Position numbers and translations under genes: made by a program. Shown here one piece after another: positions 15,302 to 24,115 of a stretch of DNA of 64,000 bases. Numbering within the stretch: position 1 is the first letter of the stretch; every line of letters begins with the position of its first letter. Under the pieces are notes generated by a model. That model was not told the DNA's origin. It saw only the letters and a program-made list of their open reading frames with translations, and did not search any database. Source of the stretch: Halosolutus amylolyticus (GTDB lineage: Archaea > Halobacteriota > Halobacteria > Halobacteriales > Natrialbaceae); contig NZ_JALIQP010000007.1 in the NCBI RefSeq assembly GCF_023566055.1, positions 124,001-188,000 of the forward strand, read 5' to 3'.

Positions 15302-16198
15302 ATGTCAAGTAAGAACGTTACCAGTGAAGTAGTTTCGGTCGATGAACAGGCATTCGAAAAAGCGGACGAAGAGGTGGTCGACGAGGACGGCTTCGAGGTC
15401 GTCGATGAGACACCGGAGTTCCAGGCAACGGTGCAGATGGAGGTGCAGGCGAAGGTAGATGCCAACCACCCGGACGGGATGGTCGACACCAGTGACGAGC
15501 GAATCTACGGTGCGACTCTTGAACAGGAAGAGCGCATTCGGGCGCGAGAGGCGGAGCTGGAGCGCATCAGTGCCAGGGCGGAGATGGGGATGCAAGAAGG
15601 TCGGGAGAAGCGGACGCGAGATATCGCGGCGAAGCGGAGCGCTGAGCGACGTGTTGAGTTCCAGAAACGGGCGGCAAGCGTGAACCCGTGGGCGGATCCA
15701 GAGCGAGACGATCCTCGTGCAGAACTGACGCAGGAGCAGTTGGCTGTGGTGAACAAGCAGTCAATGCGGCTGGCCGAGAAGCTGGATGGCTGGTCGCGAG
15801 CAGCGATTGGTCGGCGAATGGGTGAAGCCGTCGTCGATGGGAAAGACCTGATGAGTGCAGTCGTCGGGGTGTTCGAGGAGTTGCAGACGGCGCCGGGACA
15901 GGTGGTTCCCATCGGGATGCTCGAAGGCGTCAATCGGAAAGAGGTGAGCATCGAAGGTACTGTGACACAGCTGTGGGAGTCGTCGAGTTCAGCTATTTCC
16001 CAAGTGGGGCTCATCGAAGACGAAAGTGGGCGAACGAAGCTGACGTCGTGGGTCGCAAGTGACCAACCCTGGATCGAAGAAGGCGAACGAGTTCGCATTC
16101 ACGGGGCTGCGAAGAACTGGTACAACGGGCGCGTCTCAGTAGCCCTCACTGGGTGGAGCACCGTGATGTTCCCTGAGCGCGGTCGGTGGTGGGAATAG
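15302..16198 (+). CDS. OB-fold (RPA-like) DNA-binding protein, copy 1
   Basis: A 298-residue protein. The N-terminal ~60 residues are acidic, followed by a long charged helical region (~75-150). A helical part (NKQSMRLAEKLDGWSRAAIG) leads into a C-terminal OB-fold (~215-290): VSIEGTVTQLWESSSSAISQ, GLIEDESGRTKLTSWVA, EEGERVRIHGAAKNWYNGRV and a tail ending PERGRWWE. This strand pattern with GRTKLT and WYNGR is that of RPA-type single-strand-binding domains. A paralogue with 282 residues lies at 33151. A T-rich terminator (CTCTTTTTTG) follows the stop. A role in plasmid replication, repair or leader binding is inferred. Confidence 0.8.
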   Translation: MSSKNVTSEVVSVDEQAFEKADEEVVDEDGFEVVDETPEFQATVQMEVQAKVDANHPDGMVDTSDERIYGATLEQEERIRAREAELERISARAEMGMQEGREKRTRDIAAKRSAERRVEFQKRAASVNPWADPERDDPRAELTQEQLAVVNKQSMRLAEKLDGWSRAAIGRRMGEAVVDGKDLMSAVVGVFEELQTAPGQVVPIGMLEGVNRKEVSIEGTVTQLWESSSSAISQVGLIEDESGRTKLTSWVASDQPWIEEGERVRIHGAAKNWYNGRVSVALTGWSTVMFPERGRWWE

Positions 16199-16444
16199 CC
16201 GGTCGAGGTGACTCTTTTTTGCTACGTACCGGACCGACCCAGACCCCTCCTCCCCACCCTCCGCTCCGTGCTCGCTTCGCTGCGCGCGCAGCCACGACCT
16301 CGAGAACAAGTCCAACATTTGAGCAAGAAACTGGGGAAGGAGTACGCGATGCGAGCGAATCTGTCAGACCCACGACTGGTGCGGGCGTACCTGCAATCAT
16401 GTTGAAACGTTCGTGGATGTTCGCGATTTCTTGGAGGCGAATTC

Positions 16445-16639
16445 TTAGTCAGTGTACTCCGCTATGGAGAACTGCTTCCCGCCCTGTTTCTCCAAATACT
16501 CCTGGACCGTGGTCTCACGGAGATGTTCTTCCACGTCATAGAGCTCTGAGATGTCTCCCCGGCTGAACGAGTACTCATATTTCCCGATATCGTCGCACGC
16601 ATTTCTATGCCGAAGGTATTCTAGAGTCTTCCTCACCAT
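16445..16639 (-). CDS. Small protein of an A/T-rich unknown operon (64 aa)
   Basis: Begins MVRKTLEYLRHRNACDDIGK and ends QFSIAEYTD; mostly helical and mixed in charge. It overlaps the 3' end of the upstream gene at 16633 by seven bases, which points to coupled translation and supports its reality. It is the last gene of a minus-strand operon with 16633-17349 and 17352-18626. I recognise no family. Confidence 0.55.
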   Translation of the reverse strand: MVRKTLEYLRHRNACDDIGKYEYSFSRGDISELYDVEEHLRETTVQEYLEKQGGKQFSIAEYTD

Positions 16640-17349
16640 ATCAAGATCATATCACGATCATAGTAGTGGGGAACCCTACGGGGTGTCATCTTCACAGTCT
16701 CGTTGTGTTTGAACTGTTCCGGCAGGATAACTTGGGCAAGCGATACTGCCAAGCTCTCAGGTTTGATTTCTCCAGTCAGAAGGAACTCTTTGCTCGGGGT
16801 TGGAGGCAAGTTGATTCCGGTGGAAACAATGCTGTGGAAGGAGTCGTCTTGTGCTAATCCGTCTTCGAAAAGGAGTTTACCGCCTCTGCTCTGTGAGAGG
16901 ATGCCGCATTTGTCCTTGATGTCGTCGTAGATATCTGCACCGGGTCCTCCTGCCTTAGCTGACTCTACGGCGTCTTTGTCAAAAACGAGATGATGTTCGA
17001 AGTGGTTGAGATTACGGGTGGAAAGATGGACTTCTCCTGCTCTGCCTTTTTTCCGGATGAAGTCTTCGACGGCCTCTAGGTTCAACCGTTGGTAGTCTTC
17101 TGCTCGGCGACGGTGTTCTTCGGTGACTCGGTCATCTGGTTCCACGTTGACGAAGACGACGGTGTCGCCGCTGTAGAACGTGAATTCTGGCCGTGTGAAC
17201 ACGTCGTTCCGGTTATCGGGGACTGGGAGAAATGGACCGACGAGTTTGAAGCCCTGAGACGCGATCCCACGATTACTGGTGTCGCTTTTTATAACTGAGT
17301 GGAAGAGATTCAGAGCGTTTATTTTCTCTTTTTGTTCCAGCCATCCCAT
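16633..17349 (-). CDS. Unknown protein of the A/T-rich operon (238 aa)
   Basis: A soluble protein with a central alpha/beta look: FTFYSGDTVVFVNVEPDDRV, then EDYQRLNLEAVEDFIRKKGR, HHLVFDKDAVESAKAGGPGA, GKLLFEDGLAQDDSFHSIVS and a C-terminus RVPHYYDRDMILIW. There is no nucleotide-binding loop and no PD-(D/E)xK motif I can point to with confidence. Base composition is clearly A/T-richer than in the neighbouring OB-fold and TFB genes, a sign of transfer. It is separated from the 424-aa gene upstream by two bases and overlaps the small gene downstream. Candidate component of an undescribed defence-type or conflict system; no function assigned. Confidence 0.65.
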   Translation of the reverse strand: MGWLEQKEKINALNLFHSVIKSDTSNRGIASQGFKLVGPFLPVPDNRNDVFTRPEFTFYSGDTVVFVNVEPDDRVTEEHRRRAEDYQRLNLEAVEDFIRKKGRAGEVHLSTRNLNHFEHHLVFDKDAVESAKAGGPGADIYDDIKDKCGILSQSRGGKLLFEDGLAQDDSFHSIVSTGINLPPTPSKEFLLTGEIKPESLAVSLAQVILPEQFKHNETVKMTPRRVPHYYDRDMILIW

Positions 17350-17351
17350 GG

Positions 17352-18626
17352 TTAGACAGTAATCTTCTCCGAGTGCTTCTTCACCCGATAATTAGTGCTG
17401 AGTTCTCTGTGGATAATGGAGTAAAAGTCGCTGAGGCTGGCAGCTGTCGTGGTTGCCTTGGCGTGGAGCAGAATGTTCGTCTCGTTGATCGTGATTTCGA
17501 AGGGTTCGTTCCGTTCTCCGTCGAAGACAAAGAAGTTGCCTTCTTCCCACTCTGAAAAGTCGTATCGGTGTTTTCTATCGAGGATGTTTTCCCGAAGCCC
17601 TTTAACCAATTGCTCGAACGACGGAGATTCCTGATCCGGGTCCGTTTTCTTGTTAGGTATGTGCTCAACCAGTTCGACTGTGGTGTAGCCTTCAATGGCG
17701 AATCCACCGTCGACCGCTACAGAATCTGGTGTATCATTGTCGGAGGGGGCGGGTACGTCTTTCGAGTCCTCTACATCGAAGTCGGAGAGCTCTTGTATGG
17801 CCTGTTCGTCCCTATAGGACAGCTTTCTTGGCGCGTATTCGACTTCGAAGTTCTCCTGATCCTTTTCGACGTATTGGTTGGTGAGTTCTATTGTGGTATC
17901 GTTCCCAAAGCCGGGTTCCGATTGCTGGACACGTGGAATCGAGCCGTATCCGTCCCGGTTTGCTGTTCCCTCAATTCTCGGGCTGTTCGTCTTGCTGAAT
18001 TCCAGTCGGGTAGGTTGGACTCCGTAATCGTCTTCCAGATCTGTTAGATACCGTTGTTCCCCACCGTGGAGCTGGATGCTCATATCTCGGTCGTCAAAGA
18101 CAGTATCGTATTTCGCGGTGAAGCCGTCTATGTTGCCTTCGACTTTGTTAACGATGTCGACGAGGTCTTCTGAGGAGAGGAATACTCTATCTAATGAGGG
18201 GAGGTAGCGAATCAGTTTCTCTACGGTTCGTTTGGTCCAGTGACGTCGTTCGACTGTGAAGACCCGGAGATAGTTATCTTTGAGGTAGAAGATGAAGTGG
18301 TCGTGACGGTCGTATTCCGGCGTGCTGATTCGAACGTAGGAAGTGTCCTCATTCAGTTTTTGTTCTTCGAACAGATGTTCCTCGAAGAAGGTATATTCGT
18401 AGTCTTTCAGGGATTTATCTCGGAGTTGGGTTTCCACGATCGCTGCCAAGTTTCCAAGTTCGTATTCGTTGCCGCGTGCGATGAAGAACTTCAGCTCCGG
18501 AGTTTTCGTCGTTTTCTTCTTTTTTTCTTCAGATATCTCTTCGTCGGTTCGAGTTACAAAATCAACAAGTTCGCCGACGATCGTGTCGATATCTTCCCCG
18601 GTCAGGTTTTCCAAGTTTGGTTTCAT
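17352..18626 (-). CDS. Unknown protein of the A/T-rich operon (424 aa)
   Basis: First gene of the operon. It has a lysine-rich segment near residues 33-43 (EEKKKKTTKTPELKFFIAR) and an alpha/beta region with YVRISTPEYDRHDHFIFYLK and LRVFTVERRHWTKRTVEKLI. An acidic middle (~250-310) is followed by a separate C-terminal domain, FFVFDGERNEPFEITINETN and then ILLHAKATTTAASLSDFYSI. The layout suggests two globular domains joined by a flexible acidic linker. No family is recognised. It shares A/T-rich composition with its operon partners, and an upstream two-helix membrane protein gene is on the same strand 128 bases away. Confidence 0.7.
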   Translation of the reverse strand: MKPNLENLTGEDIDTIVGELVDFVTRTDEEISEEKKKKTTKTPELKFFIARGNEYELGNLAAIVETQLRDKSLKDYEYTFFEEHLFEEQKLNEDTSYVRISTPEYDRHDHFIFYLKDNYLRVFTVERRHWTKRTVEKLIRYLPSLDRVFLSSEDLVDIVNKVEGNIDGFTAKYDTVFDDRDMSIQLHGGEQRYLTDLEDDYGVQPTRLEFSKTNSPRIEGTANRDGYGSIPRVQQSEPGFGNDTTIELTNQYVEKDQENFEVEYAPRKLSYRDEQAIQELSDFDVEDSKDVPAPSDNDTPDSVAVDGGFAIEGYTTVELVEHIPNKKTDPDQESPSFEQLVKGLRENILDRKHRYDFSEWEEGNFFVFDGERNEPFEITINETNILLHAKATTTAASLSDFYSIIHRELSTNYRVKKHSEKITV

Positions 18627-18754
18627 AGTGATGGGGGTTTAACCTGTGGTTCTTGTTGTGTTTGGGTAGGGTGTGCGGACTGCCATTAGCGAGACTCTTT
18701 CCGCTGGGAACAAAAAGATGCATGATGACTTTATCGGAGAGGGTATGGAGGCGT

Positions 18755-19600
18755 TCAGGCTTTGATAGCGCCGACTTTGTCTGATTCTTTGGATTTTCTT
18801 ACGGCTCTTTCGTTGGCGGCTGAGGACAGTTTCAGGTTGGCATCTCCGTTGGATGATTTAATGGTGTAGATTGAGAGGTCGATTTCTTTCTGGTTTCCTT
18901 TGGCGTCTTTGTAGCGGAGTTGTGTTGCGATTTCTATTTCGTCAATGTCGCCCTCTGATACAAAGATGTCATTGATGGCGTCAGCGATGTCGATGGGTTC
19001 GTCTTGGCTGTGTTCTATGTCAGTGACTTCCGCTGGGACGGAAAACTCTACTTCGTCTTCTTCGGGGGATATACTGCCGCCGGACCCGGAGCTCCACCAT
19101 ACGCCGTCTTCTGTTCTTCTGAGTGGGCGGCTGTGATTCGTGTAGCGTTGGTTATCGGTGTCGTAAGAGATCAGGAAGTGGAGTTGGAGATCAGTTGCTA
19201 ATGAGTTGCCGCGGTTGACTATGGTGAGTTGAAGGGATTCGGTTTCGGAAATTTCGGGATTAGAGCTGTGGTCTTCGAGGGTTTGCTGTGTGACGCCGAC
19301 AAGTGGTGTATATCTGGCATCCATAATCTGTTTTTGTTGGTTCATCAGGACTCGTTGCCGGTCTTGGGTGCGGAATTGTAGGAGGTAGGCGAAGAGTAGG
19401 CCTGCAGAGAGGATGATTGAGGCGAGGCCGTCGTTGGTGCTGGCCCATGATGTGACGCTGTTCACGAATTGCTCTCCGGCATAGATACTGAGGTCGATCG
19501 TTACTGCGGCGAGGAAGATGATGCCAAGGAGTTCGACCCAGCGGGTTTTGATGAAGCTCCAGACTTTTGATCGCAAGCTGTCGGAGCTGTCACCATCCAT
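18755..19600 (-). CDS. Two-helix membrane protein of the A/T-rich block
   Basis: A 281-residue protein. Two membrane segments lie near residues 20-42 (ELLGIIFLAAVTIDLSIYAG) and 58-76 (GLASIILSAGLLFAYLLQF), then a cytosolic C-terminal domain: SLQLTIVNRGNSLATDLQLH, an acidic SSGSGGSISPEEDEVEFSVP strand region and DEIEIATQLRYKDAKGNQKE. The soluble part looks like a beta-sandwich. Its composition and strand match the downstream three-gene operon, so it may be a membrane partner of that system. No family is recognised. Confidence 0.65.
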   Translation of the reverse strand: MDGDSSDSLRSKVWSFIKTRWVELLGIIFLAAVTIDLSIYAGEQFVNSVTSWASTNDGLASIILSAGLLFAYLLQFRTQDRQRVLMNQQKQIMDARYTPLVGVTQQTLEDHSSNPEISETESLQLTIVNRGNSLATDLQLHFLISYDTDNQRYTNHSRPLRRTEDGVWWSSGSGGSISPEEDEVEFSVPAEVTDIEHSQDEPIDIADAINDIFVSEGDIDEIEIATQLRYKDAKGNQKEIDLSIYTIKSSNGDANLKLSSAANERAVRKSKESDKVGAIKA

Positions 19601-19882
19601 TCTTATCTACATCAGTTCCTTCTGTCGACAATATAATTTTCGAAGTGATAACTCGATCACACTGAATAGATTTCGTTTGGGCGCTGGATAGTTGAGTTTG
19701 TGCTCAGGAATTGTGTCCTTTTTATGTCACCATATCCATAATATTGTGAGTTATTATAACATCGTAATTCAAGAACGCAAAATCCCTTAGTAGGTACGTC
19801 AGTCCCTCGACAGAGTCTATTGTCCCCTCAAGGGGTGAGGGGTTCGCCGTACCGGCGAATCTCCAAAAATTGGTGAGAAAAC
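19601..19882 (+). promoter_or_regulatory. tfb upstream region with two hairpins
   Basis: CCCCT-ca-AGGGG (19824-19835), part of the recurrent C4/G4TGnG4 motif, is followed by TTCGCCG-tac-CGGCGAA (about 19843-19859), both within 60 bases of the tfb ATG. The A/T-rich stretch near 19740-19775 may hold the promoter. Confidence 0.5.
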
Positions 19883-20809
19883 ATGGCGACGAGAGATATC
19901 TACGAAACAAGCTTCGACGAGGACGTCCAGACGAACTCCAGCACGAACCCATGTCCGGAGTGCGATGGCCGGGTCACTACCAACTCGGTCGAAACCATCT
20001 GTGAGGACTGTGGACTCGTTATTGAGGAACAACGAATCGACCACGGTCCTGAATGGAGAACTCACGATCAAGACCAGCGAAAGCGGACGGGCGCTCCACT
20101 GACTGCGGCACGTCACGACCGAGGGCTGTCGACGGAAATCGGTCGCTGGAAAGATGCGAACGGGAACGAACTCTCCGGGCGAAAGCGCCAGCAGCTATCC
20201 CGAATGCGGCGTGAACAGACTCGTGGTCGGTTCCAGTCGAAAGCCGAGCGAAACCTCGCACACGGCTTGGGTGAAGTTCGAAGAATCGCGAGCGTCCTCG
20301 AGCTCTCAAGTTCGGTTCGGGATCAGGCGTGTCAACTGTTCCGGAGCGCTCAAACCGAAGATCTGCTTCGAGGCCGATCAATCGAGGCGATAGCTGCAGC
20401 AAGCGTCTATGGAGTCTGTCGCTGTAACGGCCACTCGCGGTTACTCGACGACGTCGTCGACGCGGCACGCGTTGAACAATCGAGAGTTACGAACGCGTAC
20501 AAGACGCTGAATACAGAACTTGGACTGCCAGCCCAGCCTGTTCGCCCGAGCGAATTCATCCCCCGTCTCGCGTCAGAACTCGATGTTCCAGCGTACATCC
20601 GACAGCGAGCTCGAAGGTTGGCTGAACAGTCTGAATCGACAGGAGTAGCGTCCGGTGTCAAACCATCAGGATTCGCAGCCGCCTGTCTGTATAAGGCGGG
20701 TCGCGAAGAAGGACAATGGCTGACGCAGGCGGAAGTCGCTGCGGCGGCGAGCGTCACTGCAACGACCATCCGGTCACATCGAGACACGTTAGAGGATCAG
20801 GTAGCCTGA
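19883..20809 (+). CDS. tfb: Transcription initiation factor TFB
   Basis: A 308-residue archaeal TFIIB. The N-terminal zinc ribbon has C24/C27 and C40/C43 (CPECDG...CEDCG). The B-reader/linker region DHGPEWRTHDQDQRKRTGAP is followed by the first cyclin repeat (~115-205, AERNLAHGLGEVRRIASVLE) and the second (~210-305, ending with a recognition helix in ASVTATTIRSHRDTL). TFB recruits RNA polymerase to TBP-bound promoters. Haloarchaea carry several TFBs, and plasmid-borne ones direct special gene sets. It lies among accessory genes, so it is more likely an auxiliary than the housekeeping TFB. Confidence 0.95.
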   Translation: MATRDIYETSFDEDVQTNSSTNPCPECDGRVTTNSVETICEDCGLVIEEQRIDHGPEWRTHDQDQRKRTGAPLTAARHDRGLSTEIGRWKDANGNELSGRKRQQLSRMRREQTRGRFQSKAERNLAHGLGEVRRIASVLELSSSVRDQACQLFRSAQTEDLLRGRSIEAIAAASVYGVCRCNGHSRLLDDVVDAARVEQSRVTNAYKTLNTELGLPAQPVRPSEFIPRLASELDVPAYIRQRARRLAEQSESTGVASGVKPSGFAAACLYKAGREEGQWLTQAEVAAAASVTATTIRSHRDTLEDQVA

Positions 20810-20888
20810 CAATGCTCCTGTACAAGCACCGTTGAAAGGAATAGTTTTCTCAGGAAATTATTTGTTCATAGAGTGCGTAGCACCCAGT

Positions 20889-21401
20889 ATGACCGAGACG
20901 TGGGATGACATCAACGAGCAGGTCAAAGCGGATTGGAAAGAGGATACCACGCCATTCGAGCGGGTGTACGAAATCGTTGAGCAAACCCACGGCGGGCAGT
21001 CGGCAGCCGAGATCGCCGACCGCGCCCTCGTGAGCGAACCGACGGCACGTCGACACTGCAAGGCGCTCGTGAACACGGGCTTCGCCGAGACGGAGCAGGA
21101 CGGCCAAACAACGCTGTACAAGCGAAACAGCGACCGGGTGTTGATGTCCCGGATCCGCGAACTTCGAGAGGAAGTCAATCGGCCGGAGTTGCTCGACAGC
21201 ATCAAGAAAATGAAGGCCGAGATCCGGCGCTATGAGGACCGCTACGACGTGGTGTCACCCGAAGAGCTCAGCCAGCAACTCGACGCCGACGAGACGGAGG
21301 GCTGGGACGACCTCACCGCGTGGCGAACGGCGCGGCAGAATCTCGCCGTCGCCCAAGCAGCACTTGCCTACGACGAGGCCAGCCACCAGCTCGCTGTATG
21401 A
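20889..21401 (+). CDS. Winged-helix regulator, DUF7342-like (copy 2)
   Basis: I place the start at the ATG at 20889 (MTETWDDINEQ), giving 170 residues. The winged helix (~20-70) contains FERVYEIVEQTHGGQSAAEI and SEPTARRHCKALVNTGFAET. A long coiled helix with ELREEVNRPELLDSIKKMKA follows, then an acidic tail. It is a paralogue of the protein at 8497 and, like it, precedes a gene of the FHPPP family with overlapping stop and start (ATGA at 21398). Probably a transcription regulator of this small operon. Confidence 0.8.
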   Translation: MTETWDDINEQVKADWKEDTTPFERVYEIVEQTHGGQSAAEIADRALVSEPTARRHCKALVNTGFAETEQDGQTTLYKRNSDRVLMSRIRELREEVNRPELLDSIKKMKAEIRRYEDRYDVVSPEELSQQLDADETEGWDDLTAWRTARQNLAVAQAALAYDEASHQLAV

Positions 21402-21850
21402 GCGAGGACGACCGAGCCGGCGAGTTCGGACCGATTTATCTCCCAGCGCTCCAGCGGATTCGTGACCTATGGCTCGAGCTTGAGCCGTTAGTCGACGCAA
21501 CCTCGTACGATGACGTCGTCGCACCCACGGAACTGCAGATCAGTCTCAGCGACGGTCTTGGAGACGCCGACGCTGCGAGACTCGATATCCAGTGGAGCGA
21601 ACTGGGGATGTATTCGTTTCATTACGTCGATAGCGAAGACGTCAACTGGCGATTCGATCGGCACCCGAATACACACTCACCCGAAATCCATTTCCATCCT
21701 CCTCCCGAGGCCACCACGACGGCAGCTGAACCGTCCTGTATCGACGTGACCGAGGTGTCACTCGTCACTCGTGCAGTCCATACGATGTGGCGAGCAGCGT
21801 ACGAGGACGAGGACCTAGATCGGCTGAATAGTGCGTCAAATCCACCGTAA
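21398..21850 (+). CDS. Partner of the DUF7342-like regulator, intact copy
   Basis: A 150-residue protein, MSEDDRAGEFGPIYLPALQR..., with conserved WRFDRHPNTHSPEIHFHPPP and a C-terminal helix VTRAVHTMWRAAYEDED. The histidine- and proline-rich 'DRHPN...FHPPP' stretch suggests a metal or nucleic-acid contact, but no function is known. It is the intact counterpart of the transposon-split gene at 9039-10871, which confirms both the split and the family. Translationally coupled to 20889-21401. Confidence 0.75.
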   Translation: MSEDDRAGEFGPIYLPALQRIRDLWLELEPLVDATSYDDVVAPTELQISLSDGLGDADAARLDIQWSELGMYSFHYVDSEDVNWRFDRHPNTHSPEIHFHPPPEATTTAAEPSCIDVTEVSLVTRAVHTMWRAAYEDEDLDRLNSASNPP

Positions 21851-22050
21851 GGATGACTACCGCGAAAGTCTAGAAGGGATCTCACCATTGAGACACGGCC
21901 GTATCGGTATCCCGTCGCGCCCGGAGTGGTGTTGATGCGGCACTGCAACAGTATCGCGGCTTCTCTCAGAGCGAGAACGTTCCGATCTGGAGCGAAAGCG
22001 AGATCGACGGATCAGTTTTTCCCGCTCGCGCTGGAACACCGTCTACGCAC

Positions 22051-22872
22051 ATGGACGTAACCGAGGACATGGTTCGGGATGTCTGCACGGACGCGGTCTT
22101 CGAGCGCGGCGATCGATACCTTGCTGAGGGCCGTGTCCATGAGATTCACCGCGTCGACACCACCGTAACCGCCGTCGTGAGCGGCAGCCGTCAGTACGAT
22201 GTCCGTGTTGACCTCGCCGCCGACGGGTTTGCCCCGTGGTGCGACTGTCCGTACGACGGGCCGGGAACGTGCAAGCACGTCGTCGCCGTATTGCTTCGGT
22301 GTGTTGACGACCGTCCACCAGACGAAGGCGATCGACTCGACGCTGCACTCAACGGTGCCGACGCCGACGAGCTCCGCGCGTTCCTGCGTGAAGAACTCGT
22401 GACCGATGCGGACCTCCGCGATCGGTTTCTCGCCCATGCCGGTGGGTCGACGAGGCGGTCGGTCAACGAACTTCGCACCTCGATCGATCGGCGGTTTGAG
22501 GAGACGAACCCTGAATACGACGTCGTTTTCGAGCCGATCGACTTCACGCAGTGGTTCGATCTCGCGAACGAGTACCGCAAGCAGGGGCAGTACAGATCAG
22601 CGATGATCGTCTACCGGGGACTTATCGAGTCGCTTGACGACAACATGGAGCGCGTCGACGGCGCATACGACCACTTCTCGAGTGCGTTCAGACGGGCACT
22701 CGACGGGTACGTCGACTGTGTCGTGGCCACGGAACGCGACGCCGACACGGTCACAGACGCCGTCGCATTCCTCGATGAGCGAGCGACGTCGGGAACGCCA
22801 TTCCTCGCGGAACACTTCGAGCGGGCAGCGGCCGAGCTCCGAGAAGAGGTAGGCGAACAGTCCTGCGAGTAG
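22051..22872 (+). CDS. SWIM zinc-finger protein
   Basis: A 273-residue protein. The SWIM motif CxCx7CxH is C64-D-C66...C74-K-H76 (WCDCPYDGPGTCKHVV), after the typical opening VFERGDRYLAEGRVHEIHRV. The rest is helical, with TPR-like stretches (FDLANEYRKQGQYRSAMIVY). SWIM proteins bind DNA or protein partners; in archaea they occur with recombination or helicase factors, often on mobile DNA. It stands alone between small regulatory genes. The ATG at 22051 is the natural start. Confidence 0.85.
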   Translation: MDVTEDMVRDVCTDAVFERGDRYLAEGRVHEIHRVDTTVTAVVSGSRQYDVRVDLAADGFAPWCDCPYDGPGTCKHVVAVLLRCVDDRPPDEGDRLDAALNGADADELRAFLREELVTDADLRDRFLAHAGGSTRRSVNELRTSIDRRFEETNPEYDVVFEPIDFTQWFDLANEYRKQGQYRSAMIVYRGLIESLDDNMERVDGAYDHFSSAFRRALDGYVDCVVATERDADTVTDAVAFLDERATSGTPFLAEHFERAAAELREEVGEQSCE

Positions 22873-23117
22873 CTCACGCGGCGTCGACGACGTTCGGAGC
22901 GCGTCATGACTGGTCCGCGACGAGCGATACTTGTACTCGCCGATATTGAGAGACACCACGTCAGTGAGGGCGGCGACATCAATGATCGTAGCGCATCATA
23001 CACCTAGTGATGTATTGGAGAGCGTTACGAGGTGTCTTCGCGTAATTCAAGAAGAAGTCGCGAGCACGGTCACCCCGACGTTGAAATACCATCCCGGCAG
23101 AACCTACGAGCTAATCG

Positions 23118-24002
23118 ATGTACAACCGAGATTCTGACTTTGAGGAGCTGCGGCCGACCGGCGAGGCGACCCACATGCCAGACGATAAGCTGAGCGGATG
23201 TGGGGATTGGGAGGCCCGCCGGCAGCGTGTTGCATCAACCAGTACAGGATATCCGGACCAGCAGACCGAGTCTGAGAACAAGTGTAGATCCTGTGGGGCA
23301 TCGATTCCGACCTCTCAGACGAAGTGCCGGTTCTGCCTCACGAACCATCTCGATGGAACCAGCGACGAGAGTCCCACCTCAGATACTGAGTGGATACTAC
23401 TCCATGTCGTCCATCTACTCGTCGAGGCGTCGACGTTCTACAACGCCGTCGCGAAGGGTACTGTTGCGGCCACGCTACTCACGAAGGCTGACAGGGACCC
23501 AGCGGTCGACAACTGCCAACTGATCTACGACCTCGATGCAGAGCCCGCCGCACAGCTGGTCGACAAGTGGCCCTCGCTCCCCGAAGCAGTTCGAGCTACC
23601 TCCGAAAGCGGTGAACAGCTACTCACCGCCGCTCGTGAGCGGACGGGACAGACAGATTCGACGCATTTGCGGAATGAAGGGGCGCACACGACGTTCCTCT
23701 ACGACGAGGGTGGGTACGACATTTGCGTCGAAGGTCGGCTTACAGCCCTACTGGAGAGCGCGGAGAACGACGTCTGGTTGGTGCCAGCAATTGCACTTCA
23801 GCGATCCGTCGACGACGAGCACTTAGAGGATCGTCAACCCAGTGCTCCTTCGAAAACACGTCTTGAATGTCGCAAGTGTGGTCGAAAGACTGATCATCAG
23901 TTCCAAGAGCTCGAGGCTGTCCCAAATGACGAGTGGTCGGGCCAGCCGATGTGGGAGTGCCAGGTGTGTCAGTCGCCTCGTTACGGACCGAATCCCCAAT
24001 AG
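23118..24002 (+). CDS. Zinc-ribbon protein with a domain shared with 24692-25183
   Basis: A 294-residue protein with a zinc ribbon at ~55-75 (CRSCGASIPTSQTKCRFC) and another at the C-terminus (CRKCGRKTD...CQVCQ). The middle (~95-230) reads LLVEASTFYNAVAKGTVAAT ... TTFLYDEGGYDICVEGRLTA ... NDVWLVPA. That matches the whole 163-residue protein at 24692 (TLVEASTRDDAVATGKAVFD ... SIFLYDEHGCGIRHQGQLDR ... DLWVVPA). So one domain exists alone and also framed by zinc ribbons. Function unknown; the start could be the internal ATG after residue 19. Confidence 0.7.
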   Translation: MYNRDSDFEELRPTGEATHMPDDKLSGCGDWEARRQRVASTSTGYPDQQTESENKCRSCGASIPTSQTKCRFCLTNHLDGTSDESPTSDTEWILLHVVHLLVEASTFYNAVAKGTVAATLLTKADRDPAVDNCQLIYDLDAEPAAQLVDKWPSLPEAVRATSESGEQLLTAARERTGQTDSTHLRNEGAHTTFLYDEGGYDICVEGRLTALLESAENDVWLVPAIALQRSVDDEHLEDRQPSAPSKTRLECRKCGRKTDHQFQELEAVPNDEWSGQPMWECQVCQSPRYGPNPQ

Positions 24003-24022
24003 GATAATCAGTTGAACAAAAC

Positions 24023-24064
24023 CTTAACCAACAGAGAACGGCGACACGAAGTATGTTGGTTAAG
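24023..24064. promoter_or_regulatory. 11-bp inverted repeat CTTAACCAACA / TGTTGGTTAAG
   Basis: Arms at 24023-24033 and 24054-24064 are perfectly complementary with a 20-base spacer, 52 bases before the ATG at 24116. The core is the same as at 8351-8391. Two unlinked copies suggest a shared regulator. Confidence 0.65.
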
Positions 24065-24115
24065 ACTAGTGCAGCCTCCCCACGAGATGTGGAGGTCCTG
24101 TTTGTCGAGGGGTAA

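Noticed and set aside
16633-17349. Assigning the 238-aa protein to an Argonaute/PIWI-like family
   Set aside because: A few C-terminal residues look reminiscent, but the catalytic tetrad and length do not fit, so I leave it unassigned.
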